A DNA stretch of 28,001 bases from a virus, in IMG/VR virus record IMGVR_UViG_3300049811_000194, positions 1-28,001 of that record. One strand, given 5' to 3'. A program made the translations under genes and the position numbers. This document shows positions 1-8,570 of the stretch, in pieces (within the stretch, counting starts at the first letter, position 1; every line of letters begins with the position of its first letter). The notes beneath the pieces were generated by a model that did not search any database, was not told the origin of the DNA, and worked only from the letters and a program-made list of their open reading frames with translations.

Positions 1-138
1 AATATCCTTTAGAGACGTTACCGCCTGGGTTAGCTCTCGCGTGGTGCTCTTTATCTGGCCTACAATCCAGGTGACCGAAACGACAAGCACCAAAATCTCA
101 ACCATGAGGCCCCAAGAGATAGAAAGATCGAAATTCAT
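1..138 (-). CDS. Small single-pass membrane protein, holin- or spanin-like (3' end outside window)
   Basis: This open frame starts at an ATG (complement of 136-138) and is still open at the window edge, giving 46 visible residues. Residues about 9-27 form one hydrophobic segment (MVEILVLVVSVTWIVG), followed by a polar stretch rich in T, Q, K and E that could form a helix. An AAAGG ribosome-binding site lies 7-8 bases before the ATG, and the start is only 3 bases after the stop of the transglycosylase gene, so the two are probably co-translated. A short N-terminal membrane anchor plus polar helix fits holins, inner-membrane spanins or similar lysis proteins, and the position at the end of the virion operon agrees. 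The C-terminus is missing, so the class cannot be fixed. Confidence 0.7.
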   Translation of the reverse strand, partial: MNFDLSISWGLMVEILVLVVSVTWIVGQIKSTTRELTQAVTSLKDI

Positions 139-141
139 ATT

Positions 142-3100
142 TTATACCTTTATGGGTGAATTTTTTATTTTATTCAAGCGTCTAAGCACGCTGCTTGCGT
201 ACTTCTGGCCAACGGGACCAAGTAGCGGCAGAATGTCTGCCAATGTCTTGCCCTTGGTCTGCCTGAGTAGTCGTCTAACGCGACCTTGGCCGGAGTGATA
301 GGCCGTTAATGCAAGCTCTACATCCCCACCAAATTGATCCAACAATTGCTGTAAGTACATTGTGCCGAGTTTTACATTTTGCTCGGGATCGAATGGATCG
401 TATTTTCCAGGTAACCCCGATTTCTTGAATAGTTCTCTTCCCGTAGCTGGCATGAGCTGCATCAATCCCTGAGCGCCAACACTAGAAACAGCTTTAGGAT
501 TTCCCGCTGATTCCTGTTGGATAACTGCCCGCACTAAAGAATCTAATTCACTGGGCGGCTTTGCCGATCTTGGCGCTGCTGTTCTTTTAACTCCTGGCAT
601 AAATCCTCCAATGTTGTCACCGCTTATTTTTTTTTTGACTCCGAAAAGAGCCTCTGTTCGTTCTGTGTTGGGTCGGAACGGCTGTTCTTCAAAATCGGGT
701 AGCTCCGGTTGCTTCGTTGTGGAATTCATCATAGCAACTACTGCCGATCTTGCTTTTGGATTGCTCAATAATTTCTCTAAATTATTTTCAGCAAGGAAAT
801 AACTGACCGGCCTTCCCACAAGTTTAGAAGCTGCCACGGCTGCGGCCCAAATCGCCGCCGTTGCTCCCTGCTGGCCTCCGATTGCCTCCCCTATATTCTT
901 AGCGCCCTGCAAACTAGCGCCTCCGGTTGTATAGCCAGCCTTTTGAGCTACGCCGATCAAATCTTCTGCCATCGCCGTCGGCAAGCCCTTTGCGTAAGCA
1001 TTGCGCAGATTGATTAGATCTCTCGATTCTAAATTTAACTTTTTTATGCGTGATAGATAGTCGGCGGGCAGCTTTCCTTGCTTGACCATGCGATCTACTG
1101 TGTTTTGTAAGGTCGACCGGAAATCATCCGCTACTGCTGTTACAGCGTCTTTGTAAGCTGGATCAACCTTATAGAATGGGTTTAATGCCTTCAGTTCTTT
1201 GTGGATGCTTGACAATAAAGCCCCATCTTTTAAGTCCTTATTCTTTTCTGCAAATTCCTTTATAATATTATCGCCTTCTTTCTTTAAGGCTTCCTCGTTG
1301 GCTGCAAGCCCCTTTTTTGCCATTTTGACAAGATTGTTGTTTTCTACTGCAACGCCCTTACCCTCTTTTAATAAAACCTGATCCGCCGCCTTAACAATAT
1401 CGTCGATCTCCGCTTGCCGTGACGCGATACTACTTTGCGCCTTGGTGACCAAATTCTGTAAAACATTCTCATTGCTGTTTACCAAATCTTTTACCCCTAT
1501 TCCCTGCTCTTTTTTCAGCAAATCAAAAGCACGATTGAATGCTATTTTTGATTTCAAAAGCTCCGTTTTACCAAGGCGCTTGGCTACTGCTCGATAATCG
1601 GCTGCTGTGATGCCCGTTAATTTATTGAAGGTGTCTTTCGCAAGTGGTGCTAACTTAGATCCCCCTTTCACTAGGGTATCTAGTCCAACGCTCAAAAGCG
1701 CCGTGCTCCCTGCGTCTGCGGCTGTTGGCGTTTCGCCTTCGCCTAGTTTCTGCGCGGCTCCAATTCCTGCGTAGGTTGCAGCTCTACCGGCTACGCCACC
1801 TAATCCGCGTGCCTTCGTGATCGCCTGAATCGGCTTGAGTTTATTGATAGGTGACACGATAGCGCCCGCAATGTCTCCGGCTGCTGATGACACTGGAGCC
1901 TGTCGCTTGGCCTCTTCAAATCCAGCATCTACTATGGCCTTTTCCATTGCGTAATTTTCGCCGAGCGAAAGATTATCGCCAACGCCGAATAGATCGCGCC
2001 CCTCTTGATAAAGCGCCCTGGCCCCTGCTGCTAATTTTCTAGGGACTCCAAATAGTGCCGCATCGGCTGCATTGCCTATAAGTGCAGTGCTAATTTGTGC
2101 GGCCTCTTCCCCTAGTCCTACCTGTGGCATTGTCGGCTCTGGTTCTGCTGCTTGTGCCTCTCCTGCTGGCTGTAATGCTTGCGGCGCGATCTCCTCTTCT
2201 TGTGGCGCTGCTGGCTGCTTGCTGGCTGATTGCTGGCCTCCTCTTAGCAAGTCTCTTATATCAACGCCCTGGCGCTTCATGTCGGCAAATGGAATGCTGG
2301 CTACATCAAGCTCGGCCCGATCCGGATTTAGTTCGCCGCCTTTAAATAGCGGCAATTCTCGATCAAGTTGGCCATAAAGTCTCTGTGCCTCAAATGGCGT
2401 GTACCCTGCTGCTGCCGCCGATTCAATAAAGTCAGCCCGTTGCCCCGTTAGCGTTAAAAGTCGCTCTGCACGCTCAACAAATCGTTTATTTGTTTCGGGT
2501 AGCTTATCAACTCCGGGAACTGCGCCGAGATATTTTAAAAACTCTCTTTCACTAGTTGGACCTGGGAACATCTTTCTAATTTCTCCAGCCCAGTTAAGCG
2601 CTTGAGATTCTAGGTCGGCTCTTGCTCCGGCTCTCTGTGTTGCAGCCTCATTGCCGACCACCTGGCCTAACCCTAATCTTACGGATCGACCGGCCCGTTC
2701 AATAATATTTCCTCCTGTTTGCCCTGCATCTTCTAGCGTTGTTTTTAAGGATTCTAGATTGTTTTGCAAGCTAAATTGATTTTCACGGATCGGCTTTAGG
2801 TATTCAAAAACAGCTTTTTCGTTAGCTAACTTTTCATCTTTTTTACTTCTAATTATATCCCGTGCAAGCGCTGGATCTCCAGTTTCATCAAGCAGTCGAT
2901 TGTATTCATCGGCTTCGGATATTTCTGGCTTTTCTGGGACTGGGATTTCTGCTGCTCCGGGACTTGCGCTAGGAGCTGTGGCCGGTGCTGCTTTCAATCC
3001 TGTTCCGCCCTCGCCAAGCATATTAATCAAGCGCTGCGCTGCGCGTGGATTTGTAGCGGCTAGCTCCACCACTTTTTGCCTCATAGCATTTTCGGCTTTC

Positions 3101-3528
3101 AGATTCTCGATCGATTCTAGATCTTTCATTTTCTGAGCTGATTCAGCTTGTGAAAATAATTGCTGCAACTGGAGCTGTTCACCCTGGTCTTTTGCGGATT
3201 TAAATAGTTTATCGCTTAGAACGTCTGGCTGGTCCACTTCCTGGCCCATTGCAGATCCGATCATAGCTTTTCTATACGCATCGGCGGCTCGATTTTGATA
3301 ATCTTCCGATAGCCCTTCTACAACTCCACTACCTAACCCCGACAATAGACCAGCAACTAGCAAATCTCTATTTGAATAATCTCCTGTTTGTGCTGCCCGC
3401 ATCGTTAGCGCTTGCGCCAAATCTGGCGCGGCCTTGAATCCAATGTAAGGATCGTCGGCTGCAACTGCTGCACGGGCTTGAGAATTCGCGCCCAGAAATA
3501 ACTTTGCTAATTCCGTTAGGTCTGCCAT
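142..3528 (-). CDS. Large internal virion/ejection protein with C-terminal lytic transglycosylase domain
   Basis: This 1128-residue protein ends in a soluble-lytic-transglycosylase (SLT, goose-lysozyme-like) domain at about residues 995-1121. The motifs are QQESAGNP with catalytic Glu near 1006, then GAQGLMQLMP and the AYHSGQGRV segment. Upstream are long Ala-, Lys- and Glu-rich helical stretches and a Pro/Gln/Glu-rich linker near residues 430-470. In T7 the related enzyme is part of gp16, where the SLT domain is N-terminal; here it is C-terminal. The likely role is to enter the periplasm with the DNA and locally cut peptidoglycan during ejection. It is the last of three adjacent internal-protein candidates, and its ATG lies 3 bases after the preceding stop. 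The SLT assignment is firm; the ejection role is inferred from size and position. Confidence 0.88.
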   Translation of the reverse strand: MADLTELAKLFLGANSQARAAVAADDPYIGFKAAPDLAQALTMRAAQTGDYSNRDLLVAGLLSGLGSGVVEGLSEDYQNRAADAYRKAMIGSAMGQEVDQPDVLSDKLFKSAKDQGEQLQLQQLFSQAESAQKMKDLESIENLKAENAMRQKVVELAATNPRAAQRLINMLGEGGTGLKAAPATAPSASPGAAEIPVPEKPEISEADEYNRLLDETGDPALARDIIRSKKDEKLANEKAVFEYLKPIRENQFSLQNNLESLKTTLEDAGQTGGNIIERAGRSVRLGLGQVVGNEAATQRAGARADLESQALNWAGEIRKMFPGPTSEREFLKYLGAVPGVDKLPETNKRFVERAERLLTLTGQRADFIESAAAAGYTPFEAQRLYGQLDRELPLFKGGELNPDRAELDVASIPFADMKRQGVDIRDLLRGGQQSASKQPAAPQEEEIAPQALQPAGEAQAAEPEPTMPQVGLGEEAAQISTALIGNAADAALFGVPRKLAAGARALYQEGRDLFGVGDNLSLGENYAMEKAIVDAGFEEAKRQAPVSSAAGDIAGAIVSPINKLKPIQAITKARGLGGVAGRAATYAGIGAAQKLGEGETPTAADAGSTALLSVGLDTLVKGGSKLAPLAKDTFNKLTGITAADYRAVAKRLGKTELLKSKIAFNRAFDLLKKEQGIGVKDLVNSNENVLQNLVTKAQSSIASRQAEIDDIVKAADQVLLKEGKGVAVENNNLVKMAKKGLAANEEALKKEGDNIIKEFAEKNKDLKDGALLSSIHKELKALNPFYKVDPAYKDAVTAVADDFRSTLQNTVDRMVKQGKLPADYLSRIKKLNLESRDLINLRNAYAKGLPTAMAEDLIGVAQKAGYTTGGASLQGAKNIGEAIGGQQGATAAIWAAAVAASKLVGRPVSYFLAENNLEKLLSNPKARSAVVAMMNSTTKQPELPDFEEQPFRPNTERTEALFGVKKKISGDNIGGFMPGVKRTAAPRSAKPPSELDSLVRAVIQQESAGNPKAVSSVGAQGLMQLMPATGRELFKKSGLPGKYDPFDPEQNVKLGTMYLQQLLDQFGGDVELALTAYHSGQGRVRRLLRQTKGKTLADILPLLGPVGQKYASSVLRRLNKIKNSPIKV

Positions 3529-3531
3529 CGC

Positions 3532-4356
3532 TTATAGTCCTGGTGGTGGTGTGTTGTTAAATGGATCCTCTTCTTGTGGCGCTCCGCCGCCGGTTGGTTG
3601 GTTCAATGCTTGCTGCTGTATTTGTAGCTGCTTTTTTCTTAGAGCAAAATCTTTAGAGGCTAAATCAAGGTCAGTAAGGCCGCTTATTTCTTGCAATTGC
3701 TGATCGCGAACTCCTGCGGCCTGATTGTATTGATTGCCAATTATTTCCTCTTGCACGCCCGTTAATCCCTGTAACTCTTGCAGACCTAATATGGAAGCAC
3801 TGTTGCGAGCATTTTGGGTAATCGTGTCATAGCGATCATTAAATTGCTGCATCTGCTGATTGTATAGCTCTGAGCCTACAGGTATCCCGCGATTAGCTAA
3901 AGATTGAGACAACTGCTCTGCGTCTCTCGCTTTATCAGATTCTAGATTTTTGGTTAGATTCTTGAATAGCGCTTCTTCTACCGCTGCCCGCTGCGCTGCG
4001 ATGTCTTCTTGACTTGCCCGTGCCATTACGTCGGGGTTAAATGCCTGTCCTAGTTCCGTTTGTCCTAGATTTGAAGTTGCAGCATCTATGGCTTTTCTTC
4101 CTAAGAACCGCAAATTATCTTTTGGCTTGGGTGCTGTATATTCGGGATCGATAGCAGCAAATGTATCTGGAGCTTGGGCGCCCGATGGAGGAACTTCGGG
4201 CGCTGCTGCCTGCGGCGCGTTTCGCATCGCGCTAATCTGCTGATCTATCTGAGCCAGTTTTGCTGCAAATCCCGGCGCTTTGGCTTTGCCGCCGCGACGT
4301 TGAATCTCTGCGATTATTTGCGCTCTCTCCGCTTGTAGTTGTTCCATTGATGCCAT
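3532..4356 (-). CDS. Putative internal virion (DNA ejection) protein, Gln/Ala-rich
   Basis: This 274-residue protein is rich in Gln and Ala and is mostly predicted helix. It begins with a helical segment (residues about 4-45), followed by a Pro/Ala linker. A long amphipathic region at about 110-250 includes the stretch LANRGIPVGSELYNQQMQQF, a style seen in podovirus internal or tail-associated proteins. The C-terminus is a Pro/Gly-rich tail. There is no signal peptide or membrane segment. A GGAGGG site lies about 10 bases before the ATG and overlaps the stop of the preceding gene. It sits between a Gly/Ala-rich protein and the transglycosylase protein, the usual place for a set of three ejection proteins. 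I recognise no named domain, so the role is inferred from context. Confidence 0.72.
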   Translation of the reverse strand: MASMEQLQAERAQIIAEIQRRGGKAKAPGFAAKLAQIDQQISAMRNAPQAAAPEVPPSGAQAPDTFAAIDPEYTAPKPKDNLRFLGRKAIDAATSNLGQTELGQAFNPDVMARASQEDIAAQRAAVEEALFKNLTKNLESDKARDAEQLSQSLANRGIPVGSELYNQQMQQFNDRYDTITQNARNSASILGLQELQGLTGVQEEIIGNQYNQAAGVRDQQLQEISGLTDLDLASKDFALRKKQLQIQQQALNQPTGGGAPQEEDPFNNTPPPGL

Positions 4357-4357
4357 T

Positions 4358-5608
4358 TTATATTAACCCTCCAGATTGATTTTGAGATTGTGGTCCAGTC
4401 CACTGGCCCGCGAGTTGACTTTCGTCGATTGTGTAGCCACGTTGGGCCGCCTTCTTGCGCTCATATTCATTATAATCAAAATAGGCCATCGGATCTTTTC
4501 CAGGATTTTCCGCTTGCCACTTTTTATAGGCATTATAGCGGGCCTGCACTTCCGGATTGCTTACGTATTCACCGTATCCGCTCTTGAGCGCGTCTTTGTC
4601 TTTAATGTCGATTATTCCTTTTTTGCCACCAACTAGTCCTTTATCAACGGCATACTGTGCCGCAGCGAATCGCTCAAATTCGTTCATCTTAGTGAAATAC
4701 TCAGGACCAAACGTTTCTTTCATTCCAGTTGAATCCCATACCATTAACGGATTTTTCATCGCAGTATCTTTTATCCTCTTCCACATCTGATCGTCGGCTT
4801 TCGGATCATAGAAGTTGCTTTGTACCTGTTCGGGTGTAAAGCCCATGTCAATTAGGCCCGCAGCCTTGCGGTTTTTGTAATCCTTGGTGCTTTCATGGGC
4901 CAACAAAGAGTTAAGACCACCGGCTAATCCACCTATTCCAGCGCCCACTATAGTGCCTACTGGCAAGCCTCCCGCAACCGGATTAAAAAAACTACCAATG
5001 CCTGCGCCACTTGCCGCACCCTGTAGAACTCCTCGCGCTCCCTCGCGCTTGTTAATAAACAGGTCTGCTGCGCCTATTAATCCCAATCCTGGCGCGAGAT
5101 AATTCCCCGCTGAGCCAAATCCGCCTAATGCAAACGGACTAGCTGCGGCCTCTCCCGCTGCCGCTGCTCCGGCCCCTCCTGCGGCATCAAGTCCAAATGC
5201 TGGCGCTTCATAGCCGAAAGATGGCAATTGCGTTGCGCCCAATGCTGTCCCTGCTGTACTGCCAGCTCCGCCCGTTGCTGCTGCGGTTCCGGCTGTGCCA
5301 GCAACTTCGGAAGCACTGCCAATACCTACGGCATCTTTAACAAGACCAGGAAGGCTCGATCCGATCTCTTTGGCCGCTGCTGCTCCACCTACAACCGCTA
5401 CGCCGGGTAATATCTGGTCTGCTAAACTTGGCTGCTTGGGTTCCTCAATTAAGCCCTCTTGGGTGTACTGATTTTTAACGGCACGCGGATCAATGTAGTA
5501 TTGATCATTGTAAGGATAATACACATAGCCCGGAACTTCGCCGTATTTGCGATAATTATCGCCCACAAATGGATATTTAGAATTTGGTGACGGATATCTA
5601 TTTGCCAT
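4358..5608 (-). CDS. Putative internal virion protein with Gly/Ala-rich membrane-active core
   Basis: This protein has 416 residues. The N-terminus (about 1-65) is rich in Tyr, Pro and Asn (YPSPNSKYPFVGDNYRKYG). Residues about 70-240 are very rich in Gly and Ala, with glycine-zipper-like hydrophobic runs such as GTIVGAGIGGLAGGLNSLL, which could insert into membranes. The C-terminal third is charged and probably folded, with a Trp/Tyr-rich end. Such Gly-rich zippers are common in phage ejection proteins that form a channel across the host envelope. The gene is 1 base from the next start and 3 bases from the preceding stop, so it is part of the tail/ejection operon. The function is inferred; no catalytic motif was seen. 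Confidence 0.72.
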   Translation of the reverse strand: MANRYPSPNSKYPFVGDNYRKYGEVPGYVYYPYNDQYYIDPRAVKNQYTQEGLIEEPKQPSLADQILPGVAVVGGAAAAKEIGSSLPGLVKDAVGIGSASEVAGTAGTAAATGGAGSTAGTALGATQLPSFGYEAPAFGLDAAGGAGAAAAGEAAASPFALGGFGSAGNYLAPGLGLIGAADLFINKREGARGVLQGAASGAGIGSFFNPVAGGLPVGTIVGAGIGGLAGGLNSLLAHESTKDYKNRKAAGLIDMGFTPEQVQSNFYDPKADDQMWKRIKDTAMKNPLMVWDSTGMKETFGPEYFTKMNEFERFAAAQYAVDKGLVGGKKGIIDIKDKDALKSGYGEYVSNPEVQARYNAYKKWQAENPGKDPMAYFDYNEYERKKAAQRGYTIDESQLAGQWTGPQSQNQSGGLI

Positions 5609-5611
5609 ATA

Positions 5612-6511
5612 TTAAAATGTCCAACTCCCCCACTGTGTCTGATAGCTCGGACCCGTTCGGCCCCTATTACCCATTGATCCCCTATAGGAACCGTTATAAC
5701 GGGTAATAGCTGTGTTTAGTAGCTTCTTATACTCGCTGGCCTCAACCGCATAATCGCGCCCCTTGGCTTTGAGCCAGCGCCATTTAAAGCCCGTTGTAAC
5801 AACATCCTCATCGTATAAAACCAAATCGTTATTAGATACGATTGTCTCATAAGTGCCGGTGACGGTGCCTGTTCCGGTAGATAGTACAGCCCATGTCACG
5901 CCGCCATCAACGCCCGCCGCTGTTGGTGCAGTGGTGCCCGTTGTGCCCGTGGTGATTGCGGTACATTTTAGATATAAGTTGTTCGCAAATCGCCAAGTGT
6001 TTACGGTGATCCCCGTTTCGGAGGGCCTCCAAAATGGAGGTACAAATAGATTAGCAGTGAAATAATCAAACGATAAATTACCACCGTTTGCCGTCGGAGT
6101 AGGATCGATCTGGAATTGGCCGCCCGCTGTGTAAATGTTAGAATCAATCGATCTGATGCGAAATGCTTTATCAATTCCGCTGCTTCCTAGTCCATACAAG
6201 CGATCACTAAATTGTCCATCGGACATCGGCCCATCTAAGCGCCATCGATTAGCCTGATCCCACTGCGTATCAGCAAGCGCCGTATAAAAATCAGCCGGTA
6301 ATGGGTAAAATGCTCTGTTGGCCTCAAGTGTAAATGTGTGAGTTTTTTTAGCTTGCGGCCATTTTGCTATTGTTCGTAAATATCTTAGTTCGGCATACAA
6401 CAGCGCCTTCAATTGTAGCTGCGTTTTATCGGTCGTAGATAGCAATGAACTCGGCGGCTCGATACCGATCTCCCTGAGTGCATTTTGTACGATTATCAGC
6501 GCTGTTTGCAT
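5612..6511 (-). CDS. Head-to-tail adaptor, P22 gp4-like
   Basis: This 299-residue protein resembles podovirus tail adaptors (P22 gp4 / T7 gp11 group). It has an N-terminal helical segment (ALIIVQNALREIGI), then an Arg/Tyr-rich helix (LYAELRYLRTIAKWPQ), a YPLPADFY motif, and an RWRLDGPM segment. A Thr/Gly-rich beta insertion lies near residues 175-220 (TTGTTGTTAPTAAGVDGG). The C-terminal helix and Gly/Arg tail (YKKLLNTAITRYNGSYRG) suit docking against the portal. Adaptors of this type bind the portal and recruit the nozzle, and a nozzle-like protein is encoded directly upstream. No clear ribosome-binding site precedes the ATG. The beta insertion is longer than I would expect for gp4 and may carry an extra surface domain. 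Confidence 0.75.
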   Translation of the reverse strand: MQTALIIVQNALREIGIEPPSSLLSTTDKTQLQLKALLYAELRYLRTIAKWPQAKKTHTFTLEANRAFYPLPADFYTALADTQWDQANRWRLDGPMSDGQFSDRLYGLGSSGIDKAFRIRSIDSNIYTAGGQFQIDPTPTANGGNLSFDYFTANLFVPPFWRPSETGITVNTWRFANNLYLKCTAITTGTTGTTAPTAAGVDGGVTWAVLSTGTGTVTGTYETIVSNNDLVLYDEDVVTTGFKWRWLKAKGRDYAVEASEYKKLLNTAITRYNGSYRGSMGNRGRTGPSYQTQWGSWTF

Positions 6512-6552
6512 GGTTTAATCGTGCCACAATAAAAGTTTTATGCGAGTACCCT

Positions 6553-8061
6553 TTAGCCAATATCGCCAACTTCAAATATAATCTCGGTAGCCTGGAGCGC
6601 CCATTCTTTGTTAACTACGGAGTCCTGAATTCTTAGCGCTGCGGCCTTGCCGTATTTATCTAAATCTATAGTCGGTTGGTACAAATCATAGGTAAGGCTT
6701 GTTGTGTCAGTTAGGGTATCAGTCGGAGGATCATCTTGATAATCGACATCGACCCCAAGCGTGATTTCTAATCCCTGGCTTTGTTTAATCAATGGGATGG
6801 CCTGTATAAATTGTTTATTTAAAGACCTATCGCCGAAATAATTAAATGCTTGTTTCATTTTTATATTTCTAGCTTTGAAATCTCCAGGGTTAGCCGGATC
6901 TTCGTCGGCATCGCCAATATCAGCAAGCATTACGTTTGCGCCTTTCCCGAAATATAGCTTCCCGTCCAGCACTTCCCATGACCAGGCATCCCAACCGGTA
7001 AACTTTGCCCATGCTTGATTGAAGAACGAATAAACCCACTGAGCGCCACCCGTGCGAGCTTCCGCCGAAATATTAACAATAAAATACCCCCCGGCTGCGT
7101 GATTAGCGGCGCACCAATCACGATTGCCAATTGAGTCCTGAACGTCCGCAGTAAATAACGGATCGATATTCTCCGACAAAGTGATATATTTCCCGCCTAT
7201 TCTTTGACCGGCCATGACCGCCGTCATTGAGATTATTCCCTGCTCGGTGAGGATATATAGATCGGCTCCGATATACACAAAGGCCCTTGTGGATAATGGC
7301 CTCGGAATAACATAACGCCCAAGTAGCGCCCAATTGGTCGCGGTTGGGAAATCGCCTTGATATACCAACACTTCGCCCTTTGTGGAGACAATGCAAAACA
7401 GTTCATCCTCTGAAAAATCCTTAGCTCTTGTGACCGTGCCCATAAATCGGGTATAGCCGCCCATTGTCATCAATGATGTATAATCGAATAGCGTTAAGGG
7501 ACCGGTGATAGCATCAACGCCACCATAATAAAGACGGTGTGAAAGTAATTGATTAAAATATATTCGGGACTTATACGCCGCCATACCACCAAGGTTATTG
7601 GTAGCTACTCCGCCAATGGTAAATCCCGCAACGGCAATATTTCCCGCGCCGGTCCAAGAGTAAACGTCATCGAGCGCTGTCGTTATGAATAGCCGATCTC
7701 TAAATTGAAGCATTTCGGTAAAGTTATTAGCAACCGGCGCGGCACCTTTGATATTTACGGCAGCTCCGGCGCTTGTCACGTTCCAAATTCCTGTAGCGTC
7801 GTCGGTAGCAACAAGAAAATTTCCTGTTGTTGTTGCAAATGCTCTAAGCAGGAAAACGCCGCCCGAAATCAGGCCTGTTGTTGGTATGCCTGTCGCATGA
7901 ATTTCAGATCCGGCCCTGAGTTTTAATTCGGACCCAATAGGAATTAGATTCTCAAGCGTAAGCGCATAGCGAGAATCCATGCTTGAGATAGGATCTTTAT
8001 AGTTCAGCCCTAGCAATGGCGGCTCTAGGGTGAAGCTCTGCGCTGTGCTGCGTTTCGGCAT
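6553..8061 (-). CDS. Tail nozzle / packaged-DNA stabilisation protein, P22 gp10-like
   Basis: This 502-residue protein is mostly beta strand and resembles P22 gp10 (472 residues), the nozzle that closes the portal-tail channel. Supporting features are the early motif GLNYKDPISSMDSRYALTLEN, repeated aromatic strand motifs of a propeller fold (QFRDRLFITTALDDVYSWTG, YKSRIYFNQLLSHRLYYGG) and the segment FNQAWAKFTGWDAWSWEVLDG. Each blade-like unit carries a 'DxxxY/F' turn. There is no signal peptide or membrane segment. A GGGAG site lies about 9 bases before the ATG. The adaptor gene follows 41 bases downstream, so the two interacting tail proteins are made from adjacent cistrons. Confidence is good for a nozzle-type role but lower for exact family. 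Confidence 0.75.
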   Translation of the reverse strand: MPKRSTAQSFTLEPPLLGLNYKDPISSMDSRYALTLENLIPIGSELKLRAGSEIHATGIPTTGLISGGVFLLRAFATTTGNFLVATDDATGIWNVTSAGAAVNIKGAAPVANNFTEMLQFRDRLFITTALDDVYSWTGAGNIAVAGFTIGGVATNNLGGMAAYKSRIYFNQLLSHRLYYGGVDAITGPLTLFDYTSLMTMGGYTRFMGTVTRAKDFSEDELFCIVSTKGEVLVYQGDFPTATNWALLGRYVIPRPLSTRAFVYIGADLYILTEQGIISMTAVMAGQRIGGKYITLSENIDPLFTADVQDSIGNRDWCAANHAAGGYFIVNISAEARTGGAQWVYSFFNQAWAKFTGWDAWSWEVLDGKLYFGKGANVMLADIGDADEDPANPGDFKARNIKMKQAFNYFGDRSLNKQFIQAIPLIKQSQGLEITLGVDVDYQDDPPTDTLTDTTSLTYDLYQPTIDLDKYGKAAALRIQDSVVNKEWALQATEIIFEVGDIG

Positions 8062-8137
8062 TGGGAATATCTCCCTTAAAAATCGGTCCCCCAGATCCTC
8101 ATTGCTGAATGACCCAAGAGACCGACCAGAGGATCAG

Positions 8138-8548
8138 TTAATCTTCAATCGTTAGTCTGTAGACTGCAAATGATGTGTCTCCAGTACGCAACACAAGCCC
8201 CGGAGTAGCCGCAGCCAGCGTAACTGCTGCCCCTGCTGATTTACCAAGCAGCGTAAATGAGGCAGACGGCGGATAAAGATTTAGTGGGTTTGCCCCGCCG
8301 TTGTAAACTATTCCCATCTGTCCTTTAGGCCATGCGCTCGGTAATTTAACGCCTGTATTCAGTGCAGTAGTTTGCACATTGGCATAAAAGGTCGTTATTT
8401 GAAGTGCATCGGCAATCGTGGTCCCGGTTGCTGTTAGCGCTGCCGTTGATATGTTGTAACCGGGTGAGCTATCAACCTCTAGTTTGTTTAAAACAGCCGC
8501 AACCTCCGGCTGCATCCCAACCCCAATCAAATTATCAATAAATGGCAT
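8138..8548 (-). CDS. Small virion-type protein of unknown function
   Basis: This protein has 136 residues. The N-terminus reads MPFIDNLIGVGMQPEVAAVLN, with a helix that could be an assembly handle. Next come Thr/Ala-rich strands and the segment NGGANPLNLYPPSASFTLLG, a beta-barrel-like surface pattern seen in small phage head or tail ornament proteins. It has no cysteine, signal peptide or membrane segment. A strong AGGA site sits 6 bases before the ATG. It lies between the AT-hook/coiled-coil gene and the nozzle, in a region where podoviruses carry small structural or head-fibre proteins. I do not recognise the family, so the structural role rests on composition and location. Confidence 0.65.
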   Translation of the reverse strand: MPFIDNLIGVGMQPEVAAVLNKLEVDSSPGYNISTAALTATGTTIADALQITTFYANVQTTALNTGVKLPSAWPKGQMGIVYNGGANPLNLYPPSASFTLLGKSAGAAVTLAAATPGLVLRTGDTSFAVYRLTIED

Positions 8549-8570
8549 AAATTTTCCTTTCTAAAATGAA

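Noticed and set aside
2072-2377. Plus-strand frames of about 80-100 residues opposite the large virion protein
   Set aside because: They are low-complexity antisense shadows of the Pro/Gln/Ala-rich linker and lack ribosome-binding sites.
8083-8135. Interlocked stems TCGGTC/GACCGA and GATCCTC/GAGGATC suggesting a pseudoknot riboswitch
   Set aside because: Arms of 6-7 bp with long loops occur by chance; no conserved core or expression platform is visible.
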